A stretch of 64,000 nucleotides of DNA from Aliirhizobium wenxiniae (lineage in GTDB: Bacteria; Pseudomonadota; Alphaproteobacteria; Rhizobiales; Rhizobiaceae). The stretch lies in assembly GCF_014201355.1 (NCBI RefSeq), contig NZ_JACHEG010000008.1, forward strand, positions 148,052 to 212,051. Reading direction: 5' to 3'. Below are positions 14,602 through 23,448 of the stretch, piece after piece (the first letter of the stretch is position 1; every line of letters starts with the position of its first letter). Under the pieces are notes generated by a model. It was not told the DNA's origin. It saw only the letters and a program-made list of their open reading frames with translations, and ran no database searches. Position numbers and translations under genes: made by a program.

Positions 14602-16862
14602 ACGAACATGTCGGTTCGCAAAAAGGGATGACCCCTTTAATTGAAGAGGCCTTGGCCCTGACAACCGGTGTCGACTACTGGACCACGCTCGATGCGCCCG
14701 CCAATGGAATTCGCTCGTTACGCTTCGCCGATGGTCCGCACGGATTGCGTGTTCAGGATGACGAAAATCCCGACCACCTCGGCTTGGAACGAAGTGCACC
14801 TGCGACCTGCTTTCCGCCTGCAGTGACACTGGCTTCTTCGTGGGACATGGAGCTTACGGCAGCGGTCGGAGAAGCCCTTGGACGCGAAGCACGAAAGGCT
14901 GGCGTCGATGTTGTTCTTGGTCCAGGCCTCAACATAAAACGAAGCCCGTTATGCGGGCGAAATTTCGAATACTATTCTGAAGACCCGTTTCTCGCCGGCA
15001 TGCTTGCCGGAGCCTCCGCGCGCGGTATTCAGGCACAGGGCGTTGCAGCCTGCCTCAAGCATTTCGCCGCCAACAACCAGGAGACCGACCGACTGCGTGT
15101 TAGCGCGAATGTCGATGAGCGGACTCTGCGTGAAGTCTATCTGCGCGCGTTTCAGATCGCTCTGCGGGAATCGGGCGCGTGGTCCGTAATGTCGTCGTAC
15201 AATCGCATCAACGGCCTCCACGCTTCGGAGAATCGCTGGTTGCTGACCGAGATCCTCCGCGACGAATGGGGCTTTGACGGTGTCGTGGTCTCGGACTGGG
15301 GTGCCGTCCGCGATCCGGTCGAGGCACTTGCGGCTGGCCTCGATGTCCGCATGCCCGGGCGTCAGGATGATCCGCGTGTTCGGGATGCTTTTGCGAATGA
15401 AAAGCTGAACGAAAAAATCGTCACCAGCATGGTCGAAAGACTGCGCCTTCTGGCCGCCCGAACTACCCATCATAGCGATGCAGAAGCTATCGATTATGAG
15501 GCGCATCACCAGCTCGTTAGGAAGGCAGCCTCAGACTCTGCGGTGCTGCTAACGAACGATGGCAGCTTGCCGCTTTCACTGTCTTCCGGTCTTCGTGTCG
15601 CCGTTGTCGGCGAGTTGGCCCGGACCCCACGCTACCAGGGAGCCGGCAGTTCGCGCGTCAACGCGGTTAAGGTCGTCAGCGGCCTTGATGCTCTTTCAGC
15701 CCGTGCCAAGGGAGCCGGCGCATCGCTAGCGTTCGAGCCCGGTTATTCCCTTTCCAAAGGCGTCGATACGGCGGTCATGATCGAAAACGCAGTGAACCTT
15801 GCGAAGCGATCCGACGTCGTGGTCATCTTTCTCGGACTGCCAGGTGAGTACGAGGCGGAAGGCCGGGACCGAACCAACATCGATCTGCCGCCGGACCAGC
15901 TTTCGTTAGTGGACGCGCTCCGTGCCGCCGGCAAGACGACGGTCGTGGCGATGAGCAACGGCTCTGCCGTGACGACGGCCGCGTGGCGGGGTTCGGTCAA
16001 TGCGATCGTCGAGTTTTGGCTCACGGGACAGGCACACGGCGATACGATCGCTGATGTGTTGCTTGGCGATACCAATCCCGGCGGCAAGCTCGCGGAGACC
16101 ATTCCCCTGGTTCTCGAAGACACTCCTTCGTATCTCAATTTTCCAGGCGCATACGAAAACGTAACTTACGGCGAGGGCATTCACGTCGGCTATCGATACT
16201 ACGATGCCCGGAAAATGGCAGTCGACTATCCGTTCGGCCACGGCCTTTCCTATACGACATTCGCCTATTCCGATTTGGAGCTTAAGGTACGACCTTTGGC
16301 CGATCCAATCGCCTTCGATGCCAAGTTCACCATTCGCAATACAGGCACGAGACATGGCAGTGAGGTCGTGCAGCTGTACGTGCACGATCACGGCGAAGTC
16401 GTCATCACGCCTCCGGTGGAATTGAGGGGGTGGAAGAAGGTCAACCTGGCGCCGGGCGAGGCCCAAACCATAGAGATCACGGTCGCGCGCGATGAGTTGA
16501 AGCACTGGCATGAAGGCACCCAATCCTGGATCTTTCCGGGGGGCTCGCTCACTGTGCACGTTGGTGCATCGTCCCGCGATTTTCGCCTTGAAGCGACCGC
16601 TGAGATTCCAGGAGAAGCCTTGGTCATCTCCCTCAACGCATGGTCGACGCTCGGTGAATGGCTGGACCATCCACATCTCGGTCCCCGCCTTCTTGGTCTT
16701 TTCAGCGCGCGGGGCGGTGTTAAGGGTCGCGTTGGCGATCTCCTCGCTGATGAAGCAGGTCAGGATTCAGTCCGCGGCATTCCACTAGGAACAATCGCTG
16801 ATTTCCCCGGCGTACCGCTTGAGATGTCGGATATCGAGGACCTGTGCGGTCAGGCTGCCTGA
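14598..16862 (+). CDS. Glycoside hydrolase family 3 (beta-glucosidase-like)
   Basis: A 754-residue retaining glycosidase. The N-terminal TIM-barrel has VLGPGLNIKRSPLCGRNFEY, KHFAANNQE and the nucleophile Asp233 in VVVSDWGA. The second alpha/beta domain has SDVVVIFLGLPGEYEAEGRDR. A fibronectin-III-like domain (about 580-660) follows, with YPFGHGLSYTTF before it. There is no signal peptide, so it should be cytoplasmic. Coupling to the MFS gene and proximity to a Gfo/Idh/MocA dehydrogenase indicate beta-glucoside or beta-xyloside use. The exact sugar is not readable from sequence. Confidence 0.93.
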   Translation: MNEHVGSQKGMTPLIEEALALTTGVDYWTTLDAPANGIRSLRFADGPHGLRVQDDENPDHLGLERSAPATCFPPAVTLASSWDMELTAAVGEALGREARKAGVDVVLGPGLNIKRSPLCGRNFEYYSEDPFLAGMLAGASARGIQAQGVAACLKHFAANNQETDRLRVSANVDERTLREVYLRAFQIALRESGAWSVMSSYNRINGLHASENRWLLTEILRDEWGFDGVVVSDWGAVRDPVEALAAGLDVRMPGRQDDPRVRDAFANEKLNEKIVTSMVERLRLLAARTTHHSDAEAIDYEAHHQLVRKAASDSAVLLTNDGSLPLSLSSGLRVAVVGELARTPRYQGAGSSRVNAVKVVSGLDALSARAKGAGASLAFEPGYSLSKGVDTAVMIENAVNLAKRSDVVVIFLGLPGEYEAEGRDRTNIDLPPDQLSLVDALRAAGKTTVVAMSNGSAVTTAAWRGSVNAIVEFWLTGQAHGDTIADVLLGDTNPGGKLAETIPLVLEDTPSYLNFPGAYENVTYGEGIHVGYRYYDARKMAVDYPFGHGLSYTTFAYSDLELKVRPLADPIAFDAKFTIRNTGTRHGSEVVQLYVHDHGEVVITPPVELRGWKKVNLAPGEAQTIEITVARDELKHWHEGTQSWIFPGGSLTVHVGASSRDFRLEATAEIPGEALVISLNAWSTLGEWLDHPHLGPRLLGLFSARGGVKGRVGDLLADEAGQDSVRGIPLGTIADFPGVPLEMSDIEDLCGQAA

Positions 16863-16927
16863 CCCACGACTGGTCGGTAGCGTTGAGCGATGGCCTGGCG
16901 CTCGTTACTTTTGCGAGGAACAGATTG

Positions 16928-17395
16928 ATGCACGATATGCCTTCGCTGGAAGAGCTGCAGGAGGAGCAGAGAAGCCTCGAGCTTCCTGAGTTCCACTATG
17001 ATTTCGTATGGCAGCTCGGCAGCCGCCTCTATCAGCGAGCACGGGAAAATCACTTTCCGGTGGCTATCGAGATACGTCATGGCTCCGATCTTGTCTTCGC
17101 CATGTTGGCGCCGGGTGCAACCATCGATAATTTTGACTGGACGCGCCGCAAGTCTGCTGTCGTTCACCGGTTTCACCGCAGCTCACTCTTCGCGAAGCTG
17201 GAAGCACAGAGCAAAAATTACGATTTCAACACCCGATTTCGGTTGCCGCCCGGGGATTTCGCCGCGGGCGGCGGTGGCGTTCCGCTCATTTTGAAGGGCG
17301 GCGTCTTTATCGGTTCGGTCGGCATCAGCGGCTTGCCGGACATTCAGGATCACAAGCTCGTAACTGGTTGTCTGGCGGAATTGCTGGCGGCTTAA
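16928..17395 (+). CDS. UPF0303 / heme-degrading-domain (GlcG/HbpS-like) protein
   Basis: A 155-residue protein resembling the UPF0303 family, with the conserved stretches PVAIEIRHGSDLVFAMLAPG, RKSAVVHRFHRSS and GGGVPLILKGGVFIGSVGISGL. The fold is related to GlcG/HbpS. Its biochemical role is not established; relatives often sit in carbohydrate gene clusters, as here. The ATG at 16928 follows GAGGAA; the frame is open further upstream but overlaps the glycosidase. Confidence 0.78.
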   Translation: MHDMPSLEELQEEQRSLELPEFHYDFVWQLGSRLYQRARENHFPVAIEIRHGSDLVFAMLAPGATIDNFDWTRRKSAVVHRFHRSSLFAKLEAQSKNYDFNTRFRLPPGDFAAGGGGVPLILKGGVFIGSVGISGLPDIQDHKLVTGCLAELLAA

Positions 17396-17461
17396 AAAGC
17401 GGCGCACGATGCCTGCCATCGCGTCAGGCGCAGCGCCTCACATAGTGGCGGAGAATATAGT

Positions 17462-18607
17462 ATGAAACCGGTCGTCATTGGAATTATCGGGTGCGGCGTT
17501 ATCAGCGACGCATATCTCAAGGGGGCTGAGGGCTCCAGCCTCATTACGGTCAAAGCCGTTTCCGATCTTCGGCAGGATATCGCTGAAGAAAAAGCAAGGA
17601 CCTACGGCTGTGAAGCAATGTCGGTCGATCAGCTCCTAAGCGACCCGGATATCGAGATCGTTCTGAATCTGACGATCCCGGCGGTCCATGCAATAGTTGC
17701 CCTCGATATCCTGGAGGCTGGAAAACATCCTTATTCGGAAAAGCCGCTAGCGATCTCGATGAAGGAAGCAGACACGGTAATCGAAAGAGCAAGTGCGCTG
17801 GGCTTACGTGTGGGTTGCGCGCCCGACACCTTCTTCGGCGCCTCCCACCAGATAGAACGAAGGATCGTCGATGACGGCACATTGGGGCGGATCGTCGGGG
17901 GCAGTGTCACGATCGCATCGCGTGGCATGGAACACTGGCATCCAGATCCGCGCTTCTTTTATCAACCAGGCGGCGGCCCGCACGCGGATGTTGGCCCCTA
18001 CTATATTACTCAACTAGTGAACCTGCTTGGCCCGGTTCGATCGGTATCAGCCTTTGCAACCAAAGCCTTCGATCAAAGGACGATCACGAGCGAAAAGCTG
18101 AATGGGACGACATTCGAGGTGGCCGTTCCCACCACCATCAACGGCACGCTTCTCTTTGCATCTGGCGCCAATGTGTCTCTAACAATGTCTTGGGACATAT
18201 GGGCATCGAAGCGACCCAAATTCGAGATTTATGGGAGCGAAGGAAGCCTTCAGGTCGCCGATCCGAACCACTTCGGTGGGGTGCCCGAAGTCTTAATCCG
18301 CGGGGGCAACTGGGAGCCAATTTCGATAGATGATTTCGCCTTCGGCGCAGTTAACCGCACGACAATATTCGGCCACGAAATTGCCGACTACCGCGTCGTC
18401 GGCTTAATCGATATGGCCGTGGCCTTGAGGTCAGGGCGCCCACACCGGGCAAATGGTGAACTGGCATACCATGTCCTCGAAATCATACAGGCGCTTGAAT
18501 TGTCGAGCACCGCGGGAAATCATATACGATTGAAGAGCACCTGCGTTCGCCCGGCTCCCCTGATGCCAGGTAAGGACGAGGCTGTCCTGCTCGAGCCCGC
18601 TGCCTGA
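17462..18607 (+). CDS. Gfo/Idh/MocA-family NAD(P)-dependent sugar oxidoreductase
   Basis: A 381-residue dehydrogenase. The Rossmann motif GIIGCGVISDAYLKG lies at the N-terminus. The EKP motif (YSEKPLAISMKEAD), which carries the substrate-site Lys, and the second-domain HADVGPYYITQLVNLLGPV are typical of Gfo/Idh/MocA enzymes. Members oxidise, reduce or epimerise sugars and inositols. It lies in the sugar cluster on the same strand and probably processes the sugar released by the GH3 enzyme. Confidence 0.9.
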   Translation: MKPVVIGIIGCGVISDAYLKGAEGSSLITVKAVSDLRQDIAEEKARTYGCEAMSVDQLLSDPDIEIVLNLTIPAVHAIVALDILEAGKHPYSEKPLAISMKEADTVIERASALGLRVGCAPDTFFGASHQIERRIVDDGTLGRIVGGSVTIASRGMEHWHPDPRFFYQPGGGPHADVGPYYITQLVNLLGPVRSVSAFATKAFDQRTITSEKLNGTTFEVAVPTTINGTLLFASGANVSLTMSWDIWASKRPKFEIYGSEGSLQVADPNHFGGVPEVLIRGGNWEPISIDDFAFGAVNRTTIFGHEIADYRVVGLIDMAVALRSGRPHRANGELAYHVLEIIQALELSSTAGNHIRLKSTCVRPAPLMPGKDEAVLLEPAA

Positions 18608-18702
18608 TTTAGATTGCGAAGGGAATCTAAAGCTTCCATCGGTGAGGGGTCGATCCACAGCACCTTTCGCCATGAACGCCATCTCCATCATTGGAGGACC
18701 AA

Positions 18703-19632
18703 ATGACAACCCACGTCAAATCCAGCCCCGCCACTGAGCTGGCAGTAAAAAACTATGGCAGACAGCTTGTTCCTGGGCAGCGCTCGCTGCTGGCCATTCA
18801 CGATCTCGCAACGGGCACGCGGCGGGTCATTTTGGAGACCAATCATCTGATTGAAGCTCCAAACTGGACACCTGACGGCGAACAACTGATTTTCAATGGC
18901 GGTGGCCAACTCTGGCGTATCGGACTCGATGGCTCGGACCTGCAGTTGATCCATACAGGACTGCTGGCTGACCTCAACAACGATCATGTGCTTTCGCCGG
19001 ACGGCCGCTCAATCTATGTCAGCTCCAATGACGGCCATCTCTACAAGATACGCTTGGATGCGGGCGCGCCGGTAAGGGTGTCAAATCAGCATGACAAACC
19101 TTTCCGCTATTATCTTCACGGCGTGTCACCAGATGAGCGCGAGCTTGCGTTTGTCGGCATTGAAGGGTCGGGGCCGGAAGCGCGTAGGAACCTCTATGTC
19201 ATAGCATCCGAGGGCGGGACCGATCGGCGTCTTCTCGACTCGGCCAAGCCGAGCGACGGACCTGAATATTCGCCGGATGGCAGATGGATCTATTTCAGTT
19301 CCGAACTTCGCTCGTCCAAACCTGGCCATGCGCAAGTATTCCGCATGGACCGAAATGGCGGCGAAATCCGCCAATTCACTTTCGACAACCGAGTTAACTG
19401 GTTCCCGCATATCTCGCCGGATGGCAGTACAATCGTCTTCCTCAGCTATCCCGCCGGTACTATCGGCCACCCGCCCGACAAGGATGTCATCATCCGGTCG
19501 ATGACGCCAGAGGGCGAAAATGTCACCGACGTGGCGGCGTTCTACGGCGGGCAGGGAACGATCAACGTCAACAGCTGGGCGCCGGACAGTCGACGCTTCG
19601 CTTATATCGAGTATCCGATAGGGAGGAGCTAG
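18703..19632 (+). CDS. TolB-like beta-propeller protein (PD40 repeats), no signal peptide
   Basis: A 309-residue protein built of WD40-like PD40 repeats: APNWTPDGEQLIFNGGG, LSPDGRSIYVSS, VSPDERELAFVG, YSPDGRWIYFSS and ISPDGSTIVFLS. These resemble the C-terminal propeller of TolB and the oligogalacturonate-lyase-like propellers. Unlike TolB it has neither a signal peptide nor the N-terminal domain, so it is probably cytoplasmic. GGAGG precedes the ATG at 18703. It closes the sugar cluster. A lyase or sugar-binding role is possible but unproven. Confidence 0.8.
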   Translation: MTTHVKSSPATELAVKNYGRQLVPGQRSLLAIHDLATGTRRVILETNHLIEAPNWTPDGEQLIFNGGGQLWRIGLDGSDLQLIHTGLLADLNNDHVLSPDGRSIYVSSNDGHLYKIRLDAGAPVRVSNQHDKPFRYYLHGVSPDERELAFVGIEGSGPEARRNLYVIASEGGTDRRLLDSAKPSDGPEYSPDGRWIYFSSELRSSKPGHAQVFRMDRNGGEIRQFTFDNRVNWFPHISPDGSTIVFLSYPAGTIGHPPDKDVIIRSMTPEGENVTDVAAFYGGQGTINVNSWAPDSRRFAYIEYPIGRS

Positions 19633-19739
19633 CTTATGCAAGGTGGCGCACTAGAGGTGCGAACTGAGCTGTTGTCGCACACGTTCCAATGCGAGCGCTT
19701 TAAGTTGGCCAACGCCGTTGCAGATGGTGGCAAGCAGTC

Positions 19740-20290
19740 GCCGGCTACATGAAGTGCCGGATCCAGCTCCCCCGTCCCGGCCATGCGCGTGCCGGACATG
19801 CCATGCGAATAACCGAGCGCGATCGCCTTTTTATTGCGGTTGACATGCTCCGCGTCCTCGGGAACGCGCGAGGTCGCGGCGCACGACGGTGACGTGGCAG
19901 GCAGTCTTCATTCATTTCTACATGAAGAAATCCTGAGACACCCGCTGCCGCGTGACTTAAAATGCACGCGATCGGCGTGCTGTCGAATTTCCTTCCGGCT
20001 ACTTTGAAAGCGATGACCAGGCGGAGCCCGTTATTGATGCCGGATGCATCGCCGGCGGGCGCTGTACCGCCCTCGATCTTGTCTATCGGCTTGACGTCAC
20101 CAGCGCCTTGAAGCTGGTTACGCGGGGGTGACGGCAAAGACCTCATCCCCGCACAACAAGTCTTAAGCAATCGCTAAGTTATCGCAACTTTCCGGCACGG
20201 AACCGACGCCGTATTGGTCCCTCATCAGCGGATTCGCAAAACGCCAGCCGCTCGCCGTGTCGGAGATTTAGGCATTGCCCGTGAACTTCG
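19740..20290 (-). pseudogene. Acetyl-CoA acetyltransferase (thiolase) remnant
   Basis: Broken thiolase sequence can be read on the minus strand across frames. Starting next to pqqE it gives SDTASGWRFANPLMRDQYGV and VPESCDNLAIA; then, after an apparent internal deletion, PAGDASGINNG and TPIACILSHAAAGV; then in another frame VNRNKKAIALGYSHGMSGTRMAGTG. Each piece aligns in order with the intact thiolase at 29649-30854 (for example DTTIGWRFVNPSMKKLYGV and VNRNGGAIALGHPLGMSGARITGT). Stops and frameshifts are frequent and the N-terminal active-site Cys region is missing. Most of the 671-bp gap between the propeller gene and pqqE is explained by this remnant. Confidence 0.85.
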
Positions 20291-20303
20291 ACGCCACTCA
20301 AGT

Positions 20304-21449
20304 TCACCTACCGCGATAAACGAATGCTGGCGGTTCTGCTAGGCTGTCTGCATCGGCCTGTTCGCTCAGCAGCTGCCGAAGTGGCGAGCGGATGCAGACC
20401 GGATCGGTGGCCGACGCATCGCCGGTCAGAGCCATGGCCTGGCAGCGGCAGCCGCCGAAATCGATCGCCTTGCGGTCGCAGCTGCGGCACAGTTCCGGCA
20501 TCCAGCTATCGCCGCGATAGGCATTGAAGGCTTCGCCTTCGTACCAGATCGCCTCAAGCGTTTTGTCGCGGACATTGTCGAAGCGAAGCGAAGGAATGGT
20601 TTCGGCGGCGTGGCAGGGCAGAACCTTGCCGGACGGCGTGATGTTCAGTCCCGTGCGTGCCCAGCCGCCCATGCAGGCCTTGGGATAGGAGGCATGATGG
20701 TCGGCGCCGACATAGTCGATGACGATGATGCCTTCGAGGCGCTTGCGGGCTTCGGCAACAAAGGCGTTTGCCTTGAGAAACTGTTCCCTCGTCGGCATCA
20801 GCGCCTGACGGTTCCTGTCTGCCCAGCCGTGGAACTGCACGGTGGCGATCTCGATACGCCGCGCACCGAGCCGGACCGCTAGGTCTAGCATATCGCCCAT
20901 CTGGTCCATGTTCTGCTTGTGACAGACCGCATTGACGGTGAGCGGAATGCCGGCGGCATGGGTCCATTCTGCAACAGCGATCTTGCGGCCGTAACCTCCC
21001 TTGTAGCCGCCGACCTTGTCGGCAAGCTCCGGCGTCGCTCCTTGAATCGAGAGCTGCAGATGATCGAGCCCAGCCTCGGAGAGCTCGGTGATCCGCTTTT
21101 CGGTCAGCCCGATACCTGAGGTGATGAGATTGGTGTAAAGGCCCGCCTTGGCAGCGGCCGCGGTCAGTTCAACCAGGTCGCGACGAGCCGCCGGTTCGCC
21201 ACCGGAAAGATGCAAGTGCAGCACGCCAACCGATGCCGCCTGCTGGAAGACGCTGATCCATTCCTCGGTCGATAGCTCGGTCTCGACGCCTTCCAGTTCC
21301 AGCGGATTGGAGCAATAGGGGCAGGCGAGCGGGCAACGATGTGTCAGTTCGGCAAGCATGGCGATTGGCGCCGGAATGCGGATGCGCCGCACAACCCCGT
21401 CCTGATCCGTCCATTCGCTTGTCGGCCGCACTGTCACATGCTCGTTCAA
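20304..21449 (-). CDS. pqqE: PQQ biosynthesis radical SAM enzyme PqqE
   Basis: A 381-residue radical SAM-SPASM enzyme that, with PqqD as peptide chaperone, forms the Glu-Tyr carbon-carbon crosslink in PqqA. The [4Fe-4S]-SAM motif CX3CX2C is Cys39, Cys43 and Cys46 (HRCPLACPYCSNP). The SPASM auxiliary-cluster cysteines are visible in LPCHAAET, CRSCDRKAIDFGGCRCQA and TDPVCIRSP. It overlaps pqqD by 4 bp and is the last gene of the minus-strand pqq series. Confidence 0.96.
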   Translation of the reverse strand: MNEHVTVRPTSEWTDQDGVVRRIRIPAPIAMLAELTHRCPLACPYCSNPLELEGVETELSTEEWISVFQQAASVGVLHLHLSGGEPAARRDLVELTAAAAKAGLYTNLITSGIGLTEKRITELSEAGLDHLQLSIQGATPELADKVGGYKGGYGRKIAVAEWTHAAGIPLTVNAVCHKQNMDQMGDMLDLAVRLGARRIEIATVQFHGWADRNRQALMPTREQFLKANAFVAEARKRLEGIIVIDYVGADHHASYPKACMGGWARTGLNITPSGKVLPCHAAETIPSLRFDNVRDKTLEAIWYEGEAFNAYRGDSWMPELCRSCDRKAIDFGGCRCQAMALTGDASATDPVCIRSPLRQLLSEQADADSLAEPPAFVYRGR

Positions 21450-21745
21450 GATTTCAGCTCCAGCATTCTGCGTTTGGAAAACTCGTCGACGAAGGCGATG
21501 ACGTCCGCGAGGATCTGGTCCTTCGGCGCGTCGAATTTCGAGGCGAAGTCGGAGGCGATCGCATCGAGGTCGCGTTCGCCGTCCAGCGCGTTGACAATCA
21601 TGACGGCTATGTCATCCAGTGCCAGCGCCCGCTCGGGTGCCAACAGCACGTTCAGCCCCCGCACGGGGTCTTCCCGCAGCCGGACGCCACGCGCCAGTTT
21701 GGCAACGGTGCTGCCCGTCACGGTCACGGCAACAGGTTCGCTCAT
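21446..21745 (-). CDS. pqqD: PQQ biosynthesis peptide chaperone PqqD
   Basis: A 99-residue RiPP recognition element (RRE) protein that binds PqqA and delivers it to PqqE. The segments LARGVRLREDPVRGLNVLLAPER and DLDAIASDFASKFDAPKDQILADV match the winged-helix RRE fold. The ATG at 21745 overlaps the pqqC stop by 4 bp, and its own stop overlaps pqqE by 4 bp, so the three are translationally coupled. Confidence 0.95.
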   Translation of the reverse strand: MSEPVAVTVTGSTVAKLARGVRLREDPVRGLNVLLAPERALALDDIAVMIVNALDGERDLDAIASDFASKFDAPKDQILADVIAFVDEFSKRRMLELKS

Positions 21746-22545
21746 ATGGCTGCTCTCTGTACGTCCTGCTTCAAGGCGGGCTGGTCGAGATCGCCGATCA
21801 CGCCTTCCTTGCCGTCCCAGCCACCCGGCGGCAGCAGGGCAGGTGACACGTAGGCATGGTGCAGTGCATCGAGCTGCGCCCAGAGCACATCGGTCTTGAA
21901 GGTAAGAGCCGCCGCCGCCGCATCCTGTTTTTCCCTCGTGTCGGCATGGTCGAGCACGTAGTTGAGGCCGAAGGCGACATCGACCGGCGCCTCGTCGAGA
22001 CGGTTGCGGAAATAGGACAGTGCCTGTTCGTTGGCGAAGGCGTAATGCTCGATCAGCCCGGCAATACGGTTCTTGTGGATCGCCGGGGCGAAAAGCTCGG
22101 TCAGCGAGGCTGCCACCGCATCGACCATCGGCATGTCGCGGACAAAGCGGACATAGGCGTCGCAGGCAAAGCGCGTACCCGCAAGCACGCCACGATTCGA
22201 GGCGACATAATCCGGATCGAGGCCGACGGCTTCGGCAAGCTTCAGCCAACGACGAATACCACCGCCTTCTTCGACACCGCCATCATGGTCTTCGATACGC
22301 TTACGCCATGCGCGGCGGATCGAAACGTCTTCGCAACGTGACATGAAGGCCGCGTCCTTCACCGGAATACGGCTCTGGTAATAGAAGCGGTTGATCACCC
22401 AGGCACGCACCTGTGTGATATTGCAATGTCCGCCATGCAGCATGCCGTGAAAGGGATGTTTGTCGTGGTAACGCGCATCGCCGATGGCGCGCAGCCGTGC
22501 TTCGAAATCGGTACGGTTTTGAGCGGTGTTATGAATATCAGGCAA
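21742..22545 (-). CDS. pqqC: Pyrroloquinoline-quinone synthase PqqC
   Basis: A 267-residue all-helical oxidase for the final cofactor-free ring closure and eight-electron oxidation giving PQQ. Family landmarks are RYHDKHPFHGMLHGG, VINRFYYQSRIPVKDAAFMSR, RIEDHDG, SSLTELFAP (here ASLTELFAP) and LWAQLDALHHAYV. The open frame reaches further upstream, but the match to other PqqC proteins begins near DFEARLRAIGDARYH. The likeliest start is TTG at 22545, preceded by GGAG at 7 bases and overlapping the pqqB stop by 8 bp. Confidence 0.94.
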   Translation of the reverse strand: MPDIHNTAQNRTDFEARLRAIGDARYHDKHPFHGMLHGGHCNITQVRAWVINRFYYQSRIPVKDAAFMSRCEDVSIRRAWRKRIEDHDGGVEEGGGIRRWLKLAEAVGLDPDYVASNRGVLAGTRFACDAYVRFVRDMPMVDAVAASLTELFAPAIHKNRIAGLIEHYAFANEQALSYFRNRLDEAPVDVAFGLNYVLDHADTREKQDAAAAALTFKTDVLWAQLDALHHAYVSPALLPPGGWDGKEGVIGDLDQPALKQDVQRAAI

Positions 22546-23443
22546 GTTCGATCTCCATGCCGTCACATCCGACGGCAAAACCGGCCGCCTCGACGGCCGC
22601 CCGCTCTGGCCCATTGCGCCAGATCGGATTGGTGTTGTTGATATGGACATAGACAAGCCTGCCTATGTTCAGGCTGGATAGTTGCGCCAGACTGCCATCC
22701 GGTCCGTCGATCGACATGTGGCCCATGCGCTGTCCGGTCTTGGCGCCGGTTCCTGCTTTGACCATCTCGTCGTTGGCAAACAGGGTTCCGTCGAAGAAAA
22801 CGAGATCGGCGCCGCGGATACGCTCAGCCAGCCAGTCGGGCAATGTGGCGCAGCCGGGAATGTAATAGGCCCGCTTGCCGCCGGCCGTGAATTCGACGCC
22901 GATCGTCTGTTCGCCTTCAAGACCGAGCTCGGGTTCGCCCTCTTCCAGAAACAGGGCAACCTTGCCGGGAACGGCGAAAATGCGCACCTGCAGACCTTCG
23001 AGCGGAGAAAAATCGCTGTCGAGCCTGATCGTTTGGCGCGTCACGTGATCGGGATCGAGAACCCTGAAGATGGGGTTGCCGTCGAGTACCTTTTCGATTG
23101 CGGATGTCGCAAAGAGCTTGAACGGCTGCTTCTCCCGGACGGTCAGAAGACCGCCGATGTGATCGACATCGGCATTGGTGATGACGATGCTGCGGATCGG
23201 GCTTTGGCGAAGTGCCTTCGGGTGGAGCTGCGGCGTTTGTTGGATCTGCTGGCGTATATCCGGCGAGGCGTTAAAGATCGCCCAGTTGTCCCCGTCGACG
23301 CTGACCGCGAGCGAGGATTGCGTCTGTGGTGAAAGTCCCGACGAGGGATCGCGGGCTGCGGCGCAATTGGCGCAGTTGCAATTCCATTGCGGCAGTCCAC
23401 CGCCGGCGGCTGCGCCAAGCACGAGAAAACGGATCTTGCTCAT
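22538..23443 (-). CDS. pqqB: PQQ biosynthesis protein PqqB (metallo-beta-lactamase fold)
   Basis: A 301-residue protein of the metallo-hydrolase fold, reported to hydroxylate the tyrosine of the cut PqqA crosslink product. The N-terminus MSKIRFLVLGAAAGGGLPQWNCNCANC is diagnostic, and ITNADVDHIGGLL and GRLVYVHINNTNPIW supply the metal-site motifs; the typical THxHxDH box is modified as usual in PqqB. The ATG at 23443 lies 5 bp after the yceI stop. The frame is open upstream but runs into yceI. Confidence 0.95.
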   Translation of the reverse strand: MSKIRFLVLGAAAGGGLPQWNCNCANCAAARDPSSGLSPQTQSSLAVSVDGDNWAIFNASPDIRQQIQQTPQLHPKALRQSPIRSIVITNADVDHIGGLLTVREKQPFKLFATSAIEKVLDGNPIFRVLDPDHVTRQTIRLDSDFSPLEGLQVRIFAVPGKVALFLEEGEPELGLEGEQTIGVEFTAGGKRAYYIPGCATLPDWLAERIRGADLVFFDGTLFANDEMVKAGTGAKTGQRMGHMSIDGPDGSLAQLSSLNIGRLVYVHINNTNPIWRNGPERAAVEAAGFAVGCDGMEIELA

Positions 23444-23448
23444 CGGAC

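Noticed and set aside
16928..17395. Heme storage or heme degradation system
   Set aside because: The UPF0303 protein is only distantly linked to heme-related folds, and no heme transport or regulator genes are nearby.
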